This document shows, in pieces, positions 8,374 to 16,839 of a stretch of 64,000 bases of DNA (position 1 is its first letter; each line of letters begins with the position of its first letter). The DNA comes from Lawsonella clevelandensis (GTDB taxonomy: Bacteria; Actinomycetota; Actinomycetes; Mycobacteriales; Mycobacteriaceae): NCBI RefSeq assembly GCF_003241315.1, contig NZ_QFOZ01000003.1, positions 29,611 through 93,610 on the forward strand, read 5' to 3'. The notes under the pieces are model-generated. The model ran no database searches. It saw only the letters and a program-made list of their open reading frames with translations, and was not told the DNA's origin. Both the position numbers and the translations under genes were made by a program.

Positions 8374-9387
8374 GTGAAACTTTTTGTGACAGGTGGTGCC
8401 GGTTTTATCGGCTCAGTATTCACCACAATGGCTCTTGACGGTTCCCTCAATTTACCTGGTCTCGAGGCTGTTACTGTCTACGATGCCCTTACCTATGCGG
8501 GGACGCTGACGAATTTGACGCAGTGCGCTAAGGATCCACGATTCTCCTTTGTACGTGGCGATATTTGTGATGAGGAGACGCTGCATCGTGCTATGAGTGG
8601 ACACGATGCCGTTATTCACTTTGCCGCCGAATCCCATGTTGACCGTTCTATTAATGGCGCCACAACTTTCGCCCACACGAACGTGGTGGGTACCGCGGCG
8701 GTAATGCAGGCTGCCCACGATGTGGGGGTAGAGCGTGGCGTGCACGTATCCACGGATGAGGTATACGGCTCGATTCCCTCGGGATCATGGCCGGAAACAG
8801 ATCCGCTTGTTCCGACTAGCCCCTATTCGGCGTCTAAAGCTGGGTCGGATCTTGTTGCCCAGTCTTTCTTCCGTAGCTTTAATCTGCCCGTTGTTGTTAC
8901 TCGTTGTTCTAATAACTATGGGCCGCACCAATTCCCTGAAAAACTTATCCCCCTTTTCGTCACTAATCTGATGGAGGGGAAGAAAGTCCCTGTTTATGGT
9001 GATGGGTCCGCCCGCCGCGATTGGCTGCATGTCACTGACCACTGTAGGGGGCTTGCATTAGCTCTCTGCAAGGGACGCCCGGGGGAGGTCTACAACATTG
9101 GTGGAGGTACCGAGCTCACCGCTTTGGAGATGACAAAACGCATTGTTGCCGAGATGGGAATGGGCGAGGACATGATTGAGTTCGTTGCTGATAGACCTGG
9201 GCATGATATGCGCTATTGCGTGGATTATTCCAAAGCCCGCACGGAGTTGGGATACCAACCCAGTGTCAGTTTTGAGGATGGCATTGTGTCGACAATAGCG
9301 TGGTATCGAAACAATCGTGAATGGTGGGAACCGCTTCGTGCGGGAGCCCCCAGGATGGATCGTCTGGACACTAATTCTGGGAAGTAA
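8374..9387 (+). CDS. rmlB: dTDP-glucose 4,6-dehydratase
   Basis: Short-chain dehydrogenase of 337 residues for the second step of dTDP-L-rhamnose synthesis. It has the NAD-binding TGGAGFIGS near the N-terminus, HFAAESHVDRSI, the catalytic STDEVYG and the YSASK Tyr-Lys pair, and DWLHVTDHCRG typical of RmlB. GTG 8374 follows AAGGA with good spacing. It is the first gene of a rmlB-rmlD-wbbL run that ends in the GDP-mannose pyrophosphorylase gene. In M. tuberculosis rmlB lies elsewhere with rmlC (Rv3464-3465), so its linkage to rmlD here differs. No rmlA or rmlC is in the window. Confidence 0.94.
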   Translation: MKLFVTGGAGFIGSVFTTMALDGSLNLPGLEAVTVYDALTYAGTLTNLTQCAKDPRFSFVRGDICDEETLHRAMSGHDAVIHFAAESHVDRSINGATTFAHTNVVGTAAVMQAAHDVGVERGVHVSTDEVYGSIPSGSWPETDPLVPTSPYSASKAGSDLVAQSFFRSFNLPVVVTRCSNNYGPHQFPEKLIPLFVTNLMEGKKVPVYGDGSARRDWLHVTDHCRGLALALCKGRPGEVYNIGGGTELTALEMTKRIVAEMGMGEDMIEFVADRPGHDMRYCVDYSKARTELGYQPSVSFEDGIVSTIAWYRNNREWWEPLRAGAPRMDRLDTNSGK

Positions 9388-9391
9388 TTCT

Positions 9392-10411
9392 GTGGTATCG
9401 CAAGGTCATATTCACATACTTGGTGCGCATGGGCAGTTAGGCTGTGCCTTGCGTGCTACTCACCCTGTCTTCAGTGGTTCTGTTTCCAATGGCGAGACGG
9501 TAGTGACCTCATATTCCCGGGCGGACTGTAATCTCGCAGATCTCCATGTTTTTACAGGCAATAGTGCACTGTCTGTGGATAGTGGCGACATTGTTATTAA
9601 CTGTGCCGCCTATACCGCGGTGGATGCTGCTGAACATGACGATGCCATGGCTTATCGCATTAATGCTGAAGCTCCCGGCGAGCTTGCGGTGTTGTGCCGG
9701 CAGCGAGGGGCGCATCTTATTCATATCAGTACTGACTACGTCTTTGGCGGCGAACCGCGACGTGATGAGAATGGTATGCCGCTACCGTGGGGTGTCAGCG
9801 ATCCGGTATCCCCACAATGCGTTTACGGTGTTAGTAAGGCTGCTGGCGAAGACGCTATCCGGAAAGTCTGGCAGGATGTCCAGCAAGAAGGTAAGGGTAC
9901 CCAGCCGGCAGTTATTGTACGAACCTCGTGGCTTTTTACGGGACCACAACGTTCGCAGTGGGGTATTGGCGGTGGAGATTTCGTGACGACAATGCGGCGT
10001 CTCTACCGTGAGAAAAAGCACTTAACAGTGGTCGATGACCAATATGGGTGCCCCACGTACTCCTGTGATTTAGCCCGTGGTATTTGGGAGATTTGTCACA
10101 AGCTTCGGCAGGGGGTAACTATTCCAGGACTCTTACATGCGTCGAATGCTGGCGCCACAACCTGGTATGAGTTTGCTACTGCGATTATTACAGGTAGCGG
10201 TGGCAGCACTATGGATGTTTCTCCTTGTAGGAGTTCCGATTTCCCCACTGCGGCAGTTCGCCCAGCCTGGTCAGTATTAAGTCCCACTAGTTGGAATAAT
10301 GCTGGATTAATGCCCTTCCGTTCTTGGCGAGAGGCTCTAGCGGAATCTTTACAGGAACCTCCAACACACTTCCCGGATGGCGTTTCAGTTCGAGTTAATA
10401 CGCCCATATAG
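9392..10411 (+). CDS. rmlD: dTDP-4-dehydrorhamnose reductase
   Basis: Last enzyme of dTDP-L-rhamnose synthesis, NAD(P)H dependent, 339 residues. It has the Rossmann motif LGAHGQLG, VINCAAYTAVDAAE, the catalytic STDYVFGG and YGVSKAAGE, and VRTSWLF. The GTG at 9392 lies four bases after the rmlB stop and follows GGGAAG at seven bases. A longer frame beginning inside rmlB is not credible. It is not fused to RmlC. A 15-residue insertion in the middle (VWQDVQQEGKGTQPA) is longer than in compact RmlD proteins. It supplies the rhamnose donor for WbbL, the next gene. Confidence 0.93.
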   Translation: MVSQGHIHILGAHGQLGCALRATHPVFSGSVSNGETVVTSYSRADCNLADLHVFTGNSALSVDSGDIVINCAAYTAVDAAEHDDAMAYRINAEAPGELAVLCRQRGAHLIHISTDYVFGGEPRRDENGMPLPWGVSDPVSPQCVYGVSKAAGEDAIRKVWQDVQQEGKGTQPAVIVRTSWLFTGPQRSQWGIGGGDFVTTMRRLYREKKHLTVVDDQYGCPTYSCDLARGIWEICHKLRQGVTIPGLLHASNAGATTWYEFATAIITGSGGSTMDVSPCRSSDFPTAAVRPAWSVLSPTSWNNAGLMPFRSWREALAESLQEPPTHFPDGVSVRVNTPI

Positions 10412-10424
10412 CTAGGCTATTACC

Positions 10425-11321
10425 GTGGCACGACCATCCTTAGCAGTAGTAACGGTGACATATTCGCCGGGTCGTTATCTGCAGACCTTTCTTGACAGTA
10501 TTCCTGCAGCAACGACACACCCCGTCCATGTTGTTATGGCGGATAACGGTTCTACCGATGGCGCACCTGAAGCTGCCGTTGATATGTACGCCCATACTCC
10601 CAATCTGACGGTGGAGCTTCTTCGTACTGGTGGAAATATTGGATACGGGTCTGCAATTAACTACGCTGTCCAGCATTTGCGTGACAGTGAGAATGATATT
10701 CTGCCGGACTATATCCTCATCTCTAATCCTGATGTGAAATTCTCCCCGGGTTCGATTGATGCCTTACTACATGCCGCTGAACGATGGGATAATGCTGGAT
10801 CGTTAGGGCCGCTTATTCGCGAAGCGGATGGCACTGTGTACCCCTCAGCGCGTTCCATCCCGCGGATACGCAATGGTATTGCCCATGCTCTTTTAGGCTC
10901 TATCTGGCCGTCCAACCCCTGGACGAAGTCTTATCTTGATGATCGCGATATGTCGTCGGAACGTCCCGCCGGGTGGCTTTCCGGCTCGTGCTTGCTGGTA
11001 AGACGTGACGCTTTTGACTCCATTAATGGTTTTGACGAGGGTTACTTCATGTACATGGAGGATGTTGACCTTGGGGATCGCCTCGGACGAGCTGGCTGGC
11101 AGAATATTTTTGTTCCCTCTGCAGAGATTCAACACGCAAAAGGACATGCTGCCAGTGGACACCCAGAAACAATGTTGCCCGCTCACCACAAGAGTGCTTA
11201 TAAGTTTCAGGCGGATCGTCACCCCCACTGGTGGCAAGCTCCCCTGCGGTGGATATTAAAAGGTGGCCTGTGGGCCCGTTGCCGAATTGCGGTAGCGATG
11301 GCCCGTCGAGGGCGCCGTTAA
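10425..11321 (+). CDS. wbbL: Rhamnosyltransferase for the arabinogalactan linker, WbbL-type
   Basis: Family 2 glycosyltransferase of 298 residues. It transfers rhamnose from dTDP-rhamnose to decaprenyl-diphospho-GlcNAc, making the linker that joins arabinogalactan to peptidoglycan. Visible are the N-terminal AVVTVTYSPG, the nucleotide-binding MADNGSTDG, ISNPDVKFSPG and the acceptor-side FMYMEDVDLGDRL. The order rmlD-wbbL-manB equals Rv3266c-Rv3265c-Rv3264c. Start is GTG 10425, 13 bases after rmlD, with a weak AGG upstream. A single transcript with rmlB and rmlD is likely. Confidence 0.92.
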   Translation: MARPSLAVVTVTYSPGRYLQTFLDSIPAATTHPVHVVMADNGSTDGAPEAAVDMYAHTPNLTVELLRTGGNIGYGSAINYAVQHLRDSENDILPDYILISNPDVKFSPGSIDALLHAAERWDNAGSLGPLIREADGTVYPSARSIPRIRNGIAHALLGSIWPSNPWTKSYLDDRDMSSERPAGWLSGSCLLVRRDAFDSINGFDEGYFMYMEDVDLGDRLGRAGWQNIFVPSAEIQHAKGHAASGHPETMLPAHHKSAYKFQADRHPHWWQAPLRWILKGGLWARCRIAVAMARRGRR

Positions 11322-11390
11322 CGCCGTACATTATTGTGTTCATTATTGTCTATACATTTTTGCCAATTTCAAGGAACTGGATAAATTACC

Positions 11391-12494
11391 ATGACCGCAC
11401 CTAACCGCCTGAGCCAGGACGTTCTCGACGCCACCGATGCTGTGGTGCTTGTAGGCGGAAAAGGCACTCGTCTGCGCCCGCTGACTCTCTCGGCCCCTAA
11501 GCCTATGCTGCCTACTGCCGGACTTCCTTTCCTTACCCACCTCCTGTCCCGCATTAAAGACGCCGGAATTAAGCATATTGTGCTGGGTACGTCATATAAG
11601 GCGGAAGTTTTTTCAGACTACTTCGGCGATGGATCTGAATTCGGTCTAGAGATTGAATACGTTGTTGAGGAACAGCCACTGGACACGGGAGGCGGCATCC
11701 GCAACGTACTTCCCAAGCTGCGTGGCGATAACATTATGGTCTTTAATGGGGACGTGCTGGGGGGAACAGAACTACAAGATATCCTCGCCACGTTCGTCAC
11801 TAAACAGGCAGACGTGGTGTTGCATCTTGTGCGGGTAGCGGATCCGCGTGCATTTGGGTGCGTCCCTACAGATGATGATGGGCGTGTACAGGCTTTCTTG
11901 GAGAAAACTCCGAATCCGCCCACGGATCAAATCAACGCCGGATGCTATGTTTTCCGCCGTGAAATTATTGAGAGTATCCCCGCAGGTGTGCCAGTGAGTG
12001 TGGAACGCGACGTGTTCCCGCATCTTTTGGAAACAGACTGTCGCATGTATGGGCATGTGGATTCCCACTACTGGCGGGACATGGGTACTCCGCAGGACTT
12101 TATGCAAGGTTCCGCCGATCTTGTCCAGGGTATTGCCCCCTCCCCAGCTTTGGAGGGGCACCAGGGCGATTACCTGGTGCTACCTGGAGCAGATGTTGCG
12201 GAAACCGCGTCTTTGCAGCAAGGTACAGTTGTTGGGCAAGGTGCGGTAGTTGGCCACAATGACGTTGTTACTTCATCTGTTCTCTTCGATGGGGCAGTGC
12301 TAGGCGACGATGTTGTTATTGAGCGTTCGCTTATTGGCAATGGTGCCCATATTGGTAATGGCTGTGTTGTCCGCGATGCCGTTATTGGCGATGACGCTAT
12401 TATCGGTGATCGCTGCGAGTTGCTGGATGGTATTCGTGTGTGGCCGGGGATCGAGATCCCGGATGCCGCTATTCGTTTTTCCACCGATGCCTAG
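11391..12494 (+). CDS. manB: Mannose-1-phosphate guanylyltransferase (GDP-mannose pyrophosphorylase)
   Basis: Forms GDP-mannose from GTP and mannose-1-phosphate, the donor for mannolipids and protein mannosylation. It has 367 residues: an N-terminal nucleotidyltransferase domain with VVLVGGKGTRLRPLT and FNGDVLGG, then a C-terminal left-handed beta-helix of hexapeptide repeats (GAVLGDDVVIERSLIGNGA and similar). It is the Rv3264c homologue, named manB in mycobacteria; elsewhere this activity is often called manC. ATG 11391 follows AAGGAACTGG. With pmmA and manA nearby, the window holds the whole route from fructose-6-phosphate to GDP-mannose. Confidence 0.92.
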   Translation: MTAPNRLSQDVLDATDAVVLVGGKGTRLRPLTLSAPKPMLPTAGLPFLTHLLSRIKDAGIKHIVLGTSYKAEVFSDYFGDGSEFGLEIEYVVEEQPLDTGGGIRNVLPKLRGDNIMVFNGDVLGGTELQDILATFVTKQADVVLHLVRVADPRAFGCVPTDDDGRVQAFLEKTPNPPTDQINAGCYVFRREIIESIPAGVPVSVERDVFPHLLETDCRMYGHVDSHYWRDMGTPQDFMQGSADLVQGIAPSPALEGHQGDYLVLPGADVAETASLQQGTVVGQGAVVGHNDVVTSSVLFDGAVLGDDVVIERSLIGNGAHIGNGCVVRDAVIGDDAIIGDRCELLDGIRVWPGIEIPDAAIRFSTDA

Positions 12495-12966
12495 CTTCTC
12501 TCTATCTGTCGTCTAGCCGTTATCTAGCTGACGGCTGGGTGTGCGGTCCGTATCGCCCGAGGTCGGTAACCTTCAACCTAGGGTTTATAGTGTGACTCTT
12601 TTCGTTAACGGAGTAGTTAACAAGAAACGCATTTTCTGTGAAATAGGAAACTTTTTGCAGCGGTATATATAGCGTGCTTGTGTGACATAGTTTTTCTAGA
12701 ATGACCAGAATTGCTCAGGTGTGAGGTGTCCCTCTTTACAGTATTTCTATTTGTGCACGTCAGAGCATTTTTAATACGTGATGAAGACTCCCTGTAAGAA
12801 GGATTTTTAGCGTGTGACACGCCGGGAGCGTAAATGCCGGGGTTTAGCGAGTATTTGAGATATTAGAGAATCGTTAAAAAGGTTGCTTTTGTGTCCGTTT
12901 TTGGGTCTAATAACAAGTGTGTAAGTAACCGCTTGCGCATCGTCACGACACACGACAGGAGGCTAC
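12495..12966. other. 472-bp intergenic region upstream of whiB2
   Basis: No convincing gene is visible. In M. tuberculosis fbiA and fbiB (cofactor F420) lie between manB and whiB2; here that space has no coding potential. The region is AT-rich and carries three GTGTGAC copies (12590-12596, 12680-12686, 12812-12818). It probably holds the whiB2 promoter and a long leader. Confidence 0.6.
12810..12822. promoter_or_regulatory. Perfect inverted repeat, possible operator upstream of whiB2
   Basis: GCGTGT-G-ACACGC is a perfect 6-bp inverted repeat with one central base, about 145 bp before the whiB2 start. It includes one of three GTGTGAC copies in this region. Operator function is inferred only from the symmetry. 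Confidence 0.35.
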
Positions 12967-13257
12967 GTGCCTAGTTACGGAGCTTCAGGTGCTGCGCCTC
13001 TCGCCAGCATGAGTGTCGAAGAGCTTATCGCCGCTGTTGAATTGGAATGGCAGGAGCGGGCCCTTTGTGCACAGACTGATCCGGAAGCATTCTTCCCGGA
13101 AAAAGGCGGTTCTACACGTGAGGCAAAACGCATCTGCCAAAGCTGTGAAGTTCGTGACGAGTGTCTGGAATACGCTCTTGAACACGATGAACGCTTTGGA
13201 ATCTGGGGTGGTTTGTCGGAGCGTGAACGGCGTCGCCTAAAGAAGCGTGCTATGTAA
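12967..13257 (+). CDS. whiB2: WhiB-family iron-sulfur transcription factor, WhiB2-type
   Basis: A 96-residue WhiB protein with the four cluster cysteines C34, C57, C60 and C66, followed by the GIWGG turn (78-82) and a basic C-terminal RERRRLKKR. WhiB2 (WhmD) controls septation and division genes in mycobacteria. GTG 12967 has a strong AGGAGG at five bases. Position beside the Rv3259-type gene and pmmA fits Rv3260c. The long upstream region suggests complex control. A strong terminator follows directly. Confidence 0.93.
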   Translation: MPSYGASGAAPLASMSVEELIAAVELEWQERALCAQTDPEAFFPEKGGSTREAKRICQSCEVRDECLEYALEHDERFGIWGGLSERERRRLKKRAM

Positions 13258-13274
13258 TAAACCCTATAGCTTAT

Positions 13275-13307
13275 GTATTGAGGACCTCTATGGCAGGTCC
13301 TCAATAC
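13275..13307. terminator. Strong bidirectional terminator after whiB2
   Basis: GTATTGAGGACCT pairs with AGGTCCTCAATAC as a perfect 13-bp stem with a 7-nt loop (CTATGGC), then TTT. It lies between whiB2 and the convergent zincin-like gene and could stop transcription both ways. Confidence 0.85.
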
Positions 13308-13354
13308 TTTATATACGGGCTATACATCCGTATATCTGGTATATACCTGGGCTT

Positions 13355-13885
13355 TTATACTTGTGGACCCTTGTCGTAGTTAGCGTCAATAATCTGTGGC
13401 TCCACATTAAGGTAGTAGGCAACCAGTTTGCTGAGAATGGCATGCAGTAAGCTCTGCATTTCCACCTCGTCTTCGCACCGTTCCTCTATAGGCTTACGAA
13501 ACAGGACAATACGAGGGCGAATAGGGCTACCCCATTCATCGAAAGAAGCTGGTAGTAGCCGACCGAGCGGAACTGGACCATCCGCTGCAACCGATTCTGG
13601 CCACAGTGTAAATTCGTCTTTCAGACTCATGCGGGGGATGATGTCTACCGCTAAATCCAAGTCGGAAAGTTCATCATGGAAAGTGGCGTCGATGCGTGCA
13701 AAAGCCTCCAGCGCATTTTCATCGAATGCTGAAGCGCGGGTGCAGTACCGAGGAACTTGTGGCGGAATAATGGGGCCACGTGGACCGTGGCCACGCCGTT
13801 CCACGTAACGGCTTGTCACTGTGTAGTGGGCCGTGCAGTGGGGGAGTGTGTAAGAGTTTGTATCTACTCCTCTGTCCTCGCTCAT
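13355..13885 (-). CDS. Zincin-like metallopeptidase family protein, Rv3259-like, with degenerate HE motif
   Basis: Matches the actinobacterial zincin-like family (PF06262) next to whiB2: GPRGPIIPPQVPRY near residue 35, RPRIVLFRKPIEER, and the C-terminal LLHAILSKLVAYYL. In the M. tuberculosis homologue that last segment reads LLHEIL. Here the Glu of the HE pair is Ala, so metal-dependent catalysis is unlikely. It has 176 residues from ATG 13885, whose GAGG lies only one base away. A later GTG at the VERRGHGPRG segment gives a length closer to the family. The gene is divergent from pmmA and convergent with whiB2. Function unknown. Confidence 0.72.
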   Translation of the reverse strand: MSEDRGVDTNSYTLPHCTAHYTVTSRYVERRGHGPRGPIIPPQVPRYCTRASAFDENALEAFARIDATFHDELSDLDLAVDIIPRMSLKDEFTLWPESVAADGPVPLGRLLPASFDEWGSPIRPRIVLFRKPIEERCEDEVEMQSLLHAILSKLVAYYLNVEPQIIDANYDKGPQV

Positions 13886-13986
13886 ACCTCTTAGCTTAAC
13901 GAGGTAGTCCTAAGATGGCAGTTTCCACGCCGAAAGGCGGTAGGCTTAGAAAGACTAAATGCATTCACAGTGAAGGAGATATTCCG

Positions 13987-15387
13987 GTGAGCAATGCTGC
14001 TACTTCATCCCCGCGGTGGGATCCTGCGTTTATCGCTGATGTCATTAAAGCTTACGATGTCCGCGGTTTGGTTGATGAGCAGATCACAGTCGATTTTGTG
14101 CGTGCAGTAGGCCAGTCCTTCAGTCGCCTTATGCGATCAGAGGGCGCACTCAGTGTTGTTGTGGCGCATGATATGCGCGACTCGGGCCCTGAACTGGCCG
14201 AAGCTTTCGCAGAAGGTGTTACTGAGCAAGGGCTTAATGTTATCAACATTGGTCTTGCGTCCACCGACGAGATGTACTGTGCTTCTGGCCTCCTACAGGT
14301 GCCGGGAGCCATGTTTACGGCTTCCCACAATCCAGCCGCCTACAACGGTATTAAATTATGCCGTGCGGGTGCCCGCCCAGTTGGCCAAGATACTGGCCTC
14401 GCAACTATTTCCCAAGAACTTGCAGAAGGTGTTCCTGAATCCAATGGCGCACACGGCCATGTCACCAACCGTGACATGCTGCAAGATTATGCCGACTACC
14501 TCAACAAACTCGTTGATCTTAAAGGTATTCGTCCCCTCACTGTGTCAGTCGATGCCGGTAATGGTATGGCCGGCTACACTGTACCAGCCGTATGGAAAGA
14601 ACTGCCCCTCACCGTCAAACCTCTCTACTTTGAGCTAGACGGCTCATTCCCCAACCATGAAGCTAATCCGCTGGATCCCAAGAACATGGTTGATCTGGAA
14701 AAGTACACTCCAGAGGTAAAAGCGGATATTGGTGTGGCTTTTGATGGTGACGCCGATCGCTGTTTCGTTGTTGACGAAAAAGGCCACCCTGTTTCTCCCT
14801 CTGCTATTGCGGCACTGGTGGCAGAACGAGAGCTGGCTCGCGAGCCCGGCTCCACTGTTATTCATAATCTCATTACCTCGAAGGCTGTTCCGGAGATCAT
14901 CCGCGAAAACGGTGGTGAGCCAGTCCGTACTCGCGTAGGTCACTCGTTTATTAAAGCGAAGATGGCAGAAACGAACGCTGTTTTCGGTGGAGAGCATTCC
15001 GCACACTACTACTTCCGTGACTTCTGGCGGGCTGATTCCGGCATGCTCGCAGCCATGCACGTACTGGCAGCTCTTGGCCAACAGGATAAGCCATTGTCGG
15101 AAATGATGGCGAAGTATAACCGCTACGCAGCATCCGGAGAGATTAACTCTCGCCTGGATAGTGCTGAAGCACAGGCTGACCGTACGGAAGCTGTAGTGAA
15201 AGCTTTTGCTGATCGTGCAGAAAATGTTGATCGCCTTGACGGTGTTACCGTTGAGCTGAAAGACGGCAACTGGTTTAACGTGCGTGCGTCTAATACTGAG
15301 CCATTGTTACGCCTGAATGTTGAAGCGGATACGCAAGAAGCCGTGGATGCGTTAGTGAAGGAAATTCTCGCTATTATCCGCGCGTAA
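13987..15387 (+). CDS. pmmA: Phosphomannomutase
   Basis: Alpha-D-phosphohexomutase of 466 residues that interconverts mannose-6- and mannose-1-phosphate. It shows the active-site serine loop TASHNPAAYNG, the metal loop DGDADRCF, the sugar-binding GGEHSAHYYF, and a C-terminal phosphate loop RASNTEPLLRL. GTG 13987 follows AAGGAG at eight bases; the longer frame from 13915 lacks a ribosome site. It is the Rv3257c homologue. In mycobacteria it is followed by a TobH-like gene and manA. Here those places are taken by a minus-strand two-gene operon, with manA about 2.5 kb away. Confidence 0.93.
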   Translation: MSNAATSSPRWDPAFIADVIKAYDVRGLVDEQITVDFVRAVGQSFSRLMRSEGALSVVVAHDMRDSGPELAEAFAEGVTEQGLNVINIGLASTDEMYCASGLLQVPGAMFTASHNPAAYNGIKLCRAGARPVGQDTGLATISQELAEGVPESNGAHGHVTNRDMLQDYADYLNKLVDLKGIRPLTVSVDAGNGMAGYTVPAVWKELPLTVKPLYFELDGSFPNHEANPLDPKNMVDLEKYTPEVKADIGVAFDGDADRCFVVDEKGHPVSPSAIAALVAERELAREPGSTVIHNLITSKAVPEIIRENGGEPVRTRVGHSFIKAKMAETNAVFGGEHSAHYYFRDFWRADSGMLAAMHVLAALGQQDKPLSEMMAKYNRYAASGEINSRLDSAEAQADRTEAVVKAFADRAENVDRLDGVTVELKDGNWFNVRASNTEPLLRLNVEADTQEAVDALVKEILAIIRA

Positions 15388-15407
15388 AACTGCACGCAAT
15401 AGACAAA

Positions 15408-15496
15408 CAAACAAGAAGAAGACCCCCAGCAGTGTGGCCAGCATGAAACTGAGCCATCGTTATGGAACTGGAACTAGGGGTCTTCTTCTTTGTTTG
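15408..15496. terminator. Long imperfect hairpin with a structured 50-nt loop after pmmA
   Basis: A 19-nt arm (15408-15426) pairs with a 20-nt arm (15477-15496), with a single bulged base; the right arm contains a T-rich CTTCTTCTTTG. The 50-nt loop can fold further (CCAG/CTGG enclosing CCAT-CGTT-ATGG). It lies between the convergent pmmA and aminotransferase genes. A bidirectional terminator is the simplest reading; a small structured RNA or a decayed mobile inverted repeat are alternatives. Confidence 0.55.
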
Positions 15497-15558
15497 CTCC
15501 GGCTTTTATTTATTCTGGTTGGGTTTTGCTATGCGCCGACGTGTGTGGCGTAAGAGAG

Positions 15559-16827
15559 CTAGGCGGTAAAGCCCATATCGGGATGTTGCGACGCCACTGC
15601 GGAGAAAGCCTCATTGGCAATGATGAGAGTCTGATCCACATCCTCCATTGTTTCCGCCAGGTTGGTGAAATGGTTGTGGTGTGGGGCGAAAAGAGCACCA
15701 CGTTTTACACATTCCGCAATGAATTCTTGGTGCAGGACGAAATTGTCGTCATCTGCTAAGCGAATAGAGAAGAAACACGGTTCTCCAGTGGTCACCATGT
15801 GGAAGCCATGCTGGGCGGAGATACTTTCTAAACCAGAGGTAAGGCTCTCACCGATCATGCGCATGTAACCGCAAGCGTCCTCGTGCTCGCGTAGTTTCGT
15901 GAGAGTGGCAATAGCGGCAGCGATGGGGGCGGCACTATGCCAGTATGTACCGGTGTAGCTGACAGACGAGCATGCATTCTTTAGGGAGTCTTTGCCGCAA
16001 AGAGCAGAGATATTCCATCCATTAGCCAATGCCCCACCACAACAGATAAGGTCTGCTTCAAAACCGAAGTAGTGGTCAGAGCCTGCCAGATCTAAGCGCC
16101 AGCCAGTACGAATATCATCAAGAATAAGAACAATACCGTGGGCAGTACATATAGATCGCACATCATTCCAATAACCCGGGGCGGGAAGAACATTATCGGC
16201 AAACGTGTACTGCATGTAGGGGGTAGCAATAAGGGCAGCAATATCCCCCTCATGCGCAGCAATAGCGTCTTCTAGCTGCTGTAGATTATTCCAGTCAATG
16301 TAGATCGTATTCGCTACGTCCGCGGCTGCTATGCCCGGATCCCCCGCGTTGCGCATCCACGTATGCGTACCGTGATAGGAGCCGTTGTACATAATAATTT
16401 TGTCGCGGCCTGTGGCAGAACGAGCGGTCATCATTGCAAGACTGACAGCATCACTGCCATTTTTAGCGAAAATTGCCCACTCTGCACTGTGGATTGTATC
16501 GACCAGTAATTCGGCAAGATCAATAGATAACGTACTGGGTAATGTGGTGCAGTCTCCGTTGCGGCAGGCCTGGAGCGCTGCATCATCAATGTCATTATTG
16601 GCGTAACCGCAGATCATGGTCCCATAGGCGGACATGTGGTCAATGAATTTATTGCCGTCGCTATCCCGAATATGAGCACCTTTAGCCTTACTGGCATAGA
16701 AGGGGTATGCAGATACCGGCATGTGGCAGCCGCGAGCAGGGCCCAGGTGTCCATAAATACCACCGGGAATAACAGCAGCTGCGCGCGCAAATTCCTCACG
16801 ATTTGTGGAGTAGTCAAAAATGTCCAT
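15559..16827 (-). CDS. Class III aminotransferase homologue (GSA aminomutase-like) lacking the Schiff-base lysine
   Basis: A 422-residue protein with the fold signature of glutamate-1-semialdehyde aminomutases. It has AAVIPGGIYG near the N-terminus, AKNGSDAVSLAMMTAR (the SGTEA phosphate-site motif), GRDKIIMYNGSYHG, and the cofactor Asp in LILDDIRTGWR (D237). The segment that should hold the PLP lysine (DLxxxGKxIGGG) reads DLICCGGALANG, so the lysine is Gly265; the usual EP motif is also gone (ATPYMQ). It therefore probably does not act as a normal transaminase. ATG 16827 follows AAGGAG at eight bases, 12 bases after the SCP2-like gene, so the two form an operon. The true substrate and role are unknown. 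Confidence 0.8.
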   Translation of the reverse strand: MDIFDYSTNREEFARAAAVIPGGIYGHLGPARGCHMPVSAYPFYASKAKGAHIRDSDGNKFIDHMSAYGTMICGYANNDIDDAALQACRNGDCTTLPSTLSIDLAELLVDTIHSAEWAIFAKNGSDAVSLAMMTARSATGRDKIIMYNGSYHGTHTWMRNAGDPGIAAADVANTIYIDWNNLQQLEDAIAAHEGDIAALIATPYMQYTFADNVLPAPGYWNDVRSICTAHGIVLILDDIRTGWRLDLAGSDHYFGFEADLICCGGALANGWNISALCGKDSLKNACSSVSYTGTYWHSAAPIAAAIATLTKLREHEDACGYMRMIGESLTSGLESISAQHGFHMVTTGEPCFFSIRLADDDNFVLHQEFIAECVKRGALFAPHHNHFTNLAETMEDVDQTLIIANEAFSAVASQHPDMGFTA

Positions 16828-16839
16828 GGGTATTTCTCC

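Noticed and set aside
12617..12820. 67-codon minus-strand frame upstream of whiB2
   Set aside because: Low-complexity Ser/Arg/Lys sequence with no ribosome site; better explained as regulatory DNA.
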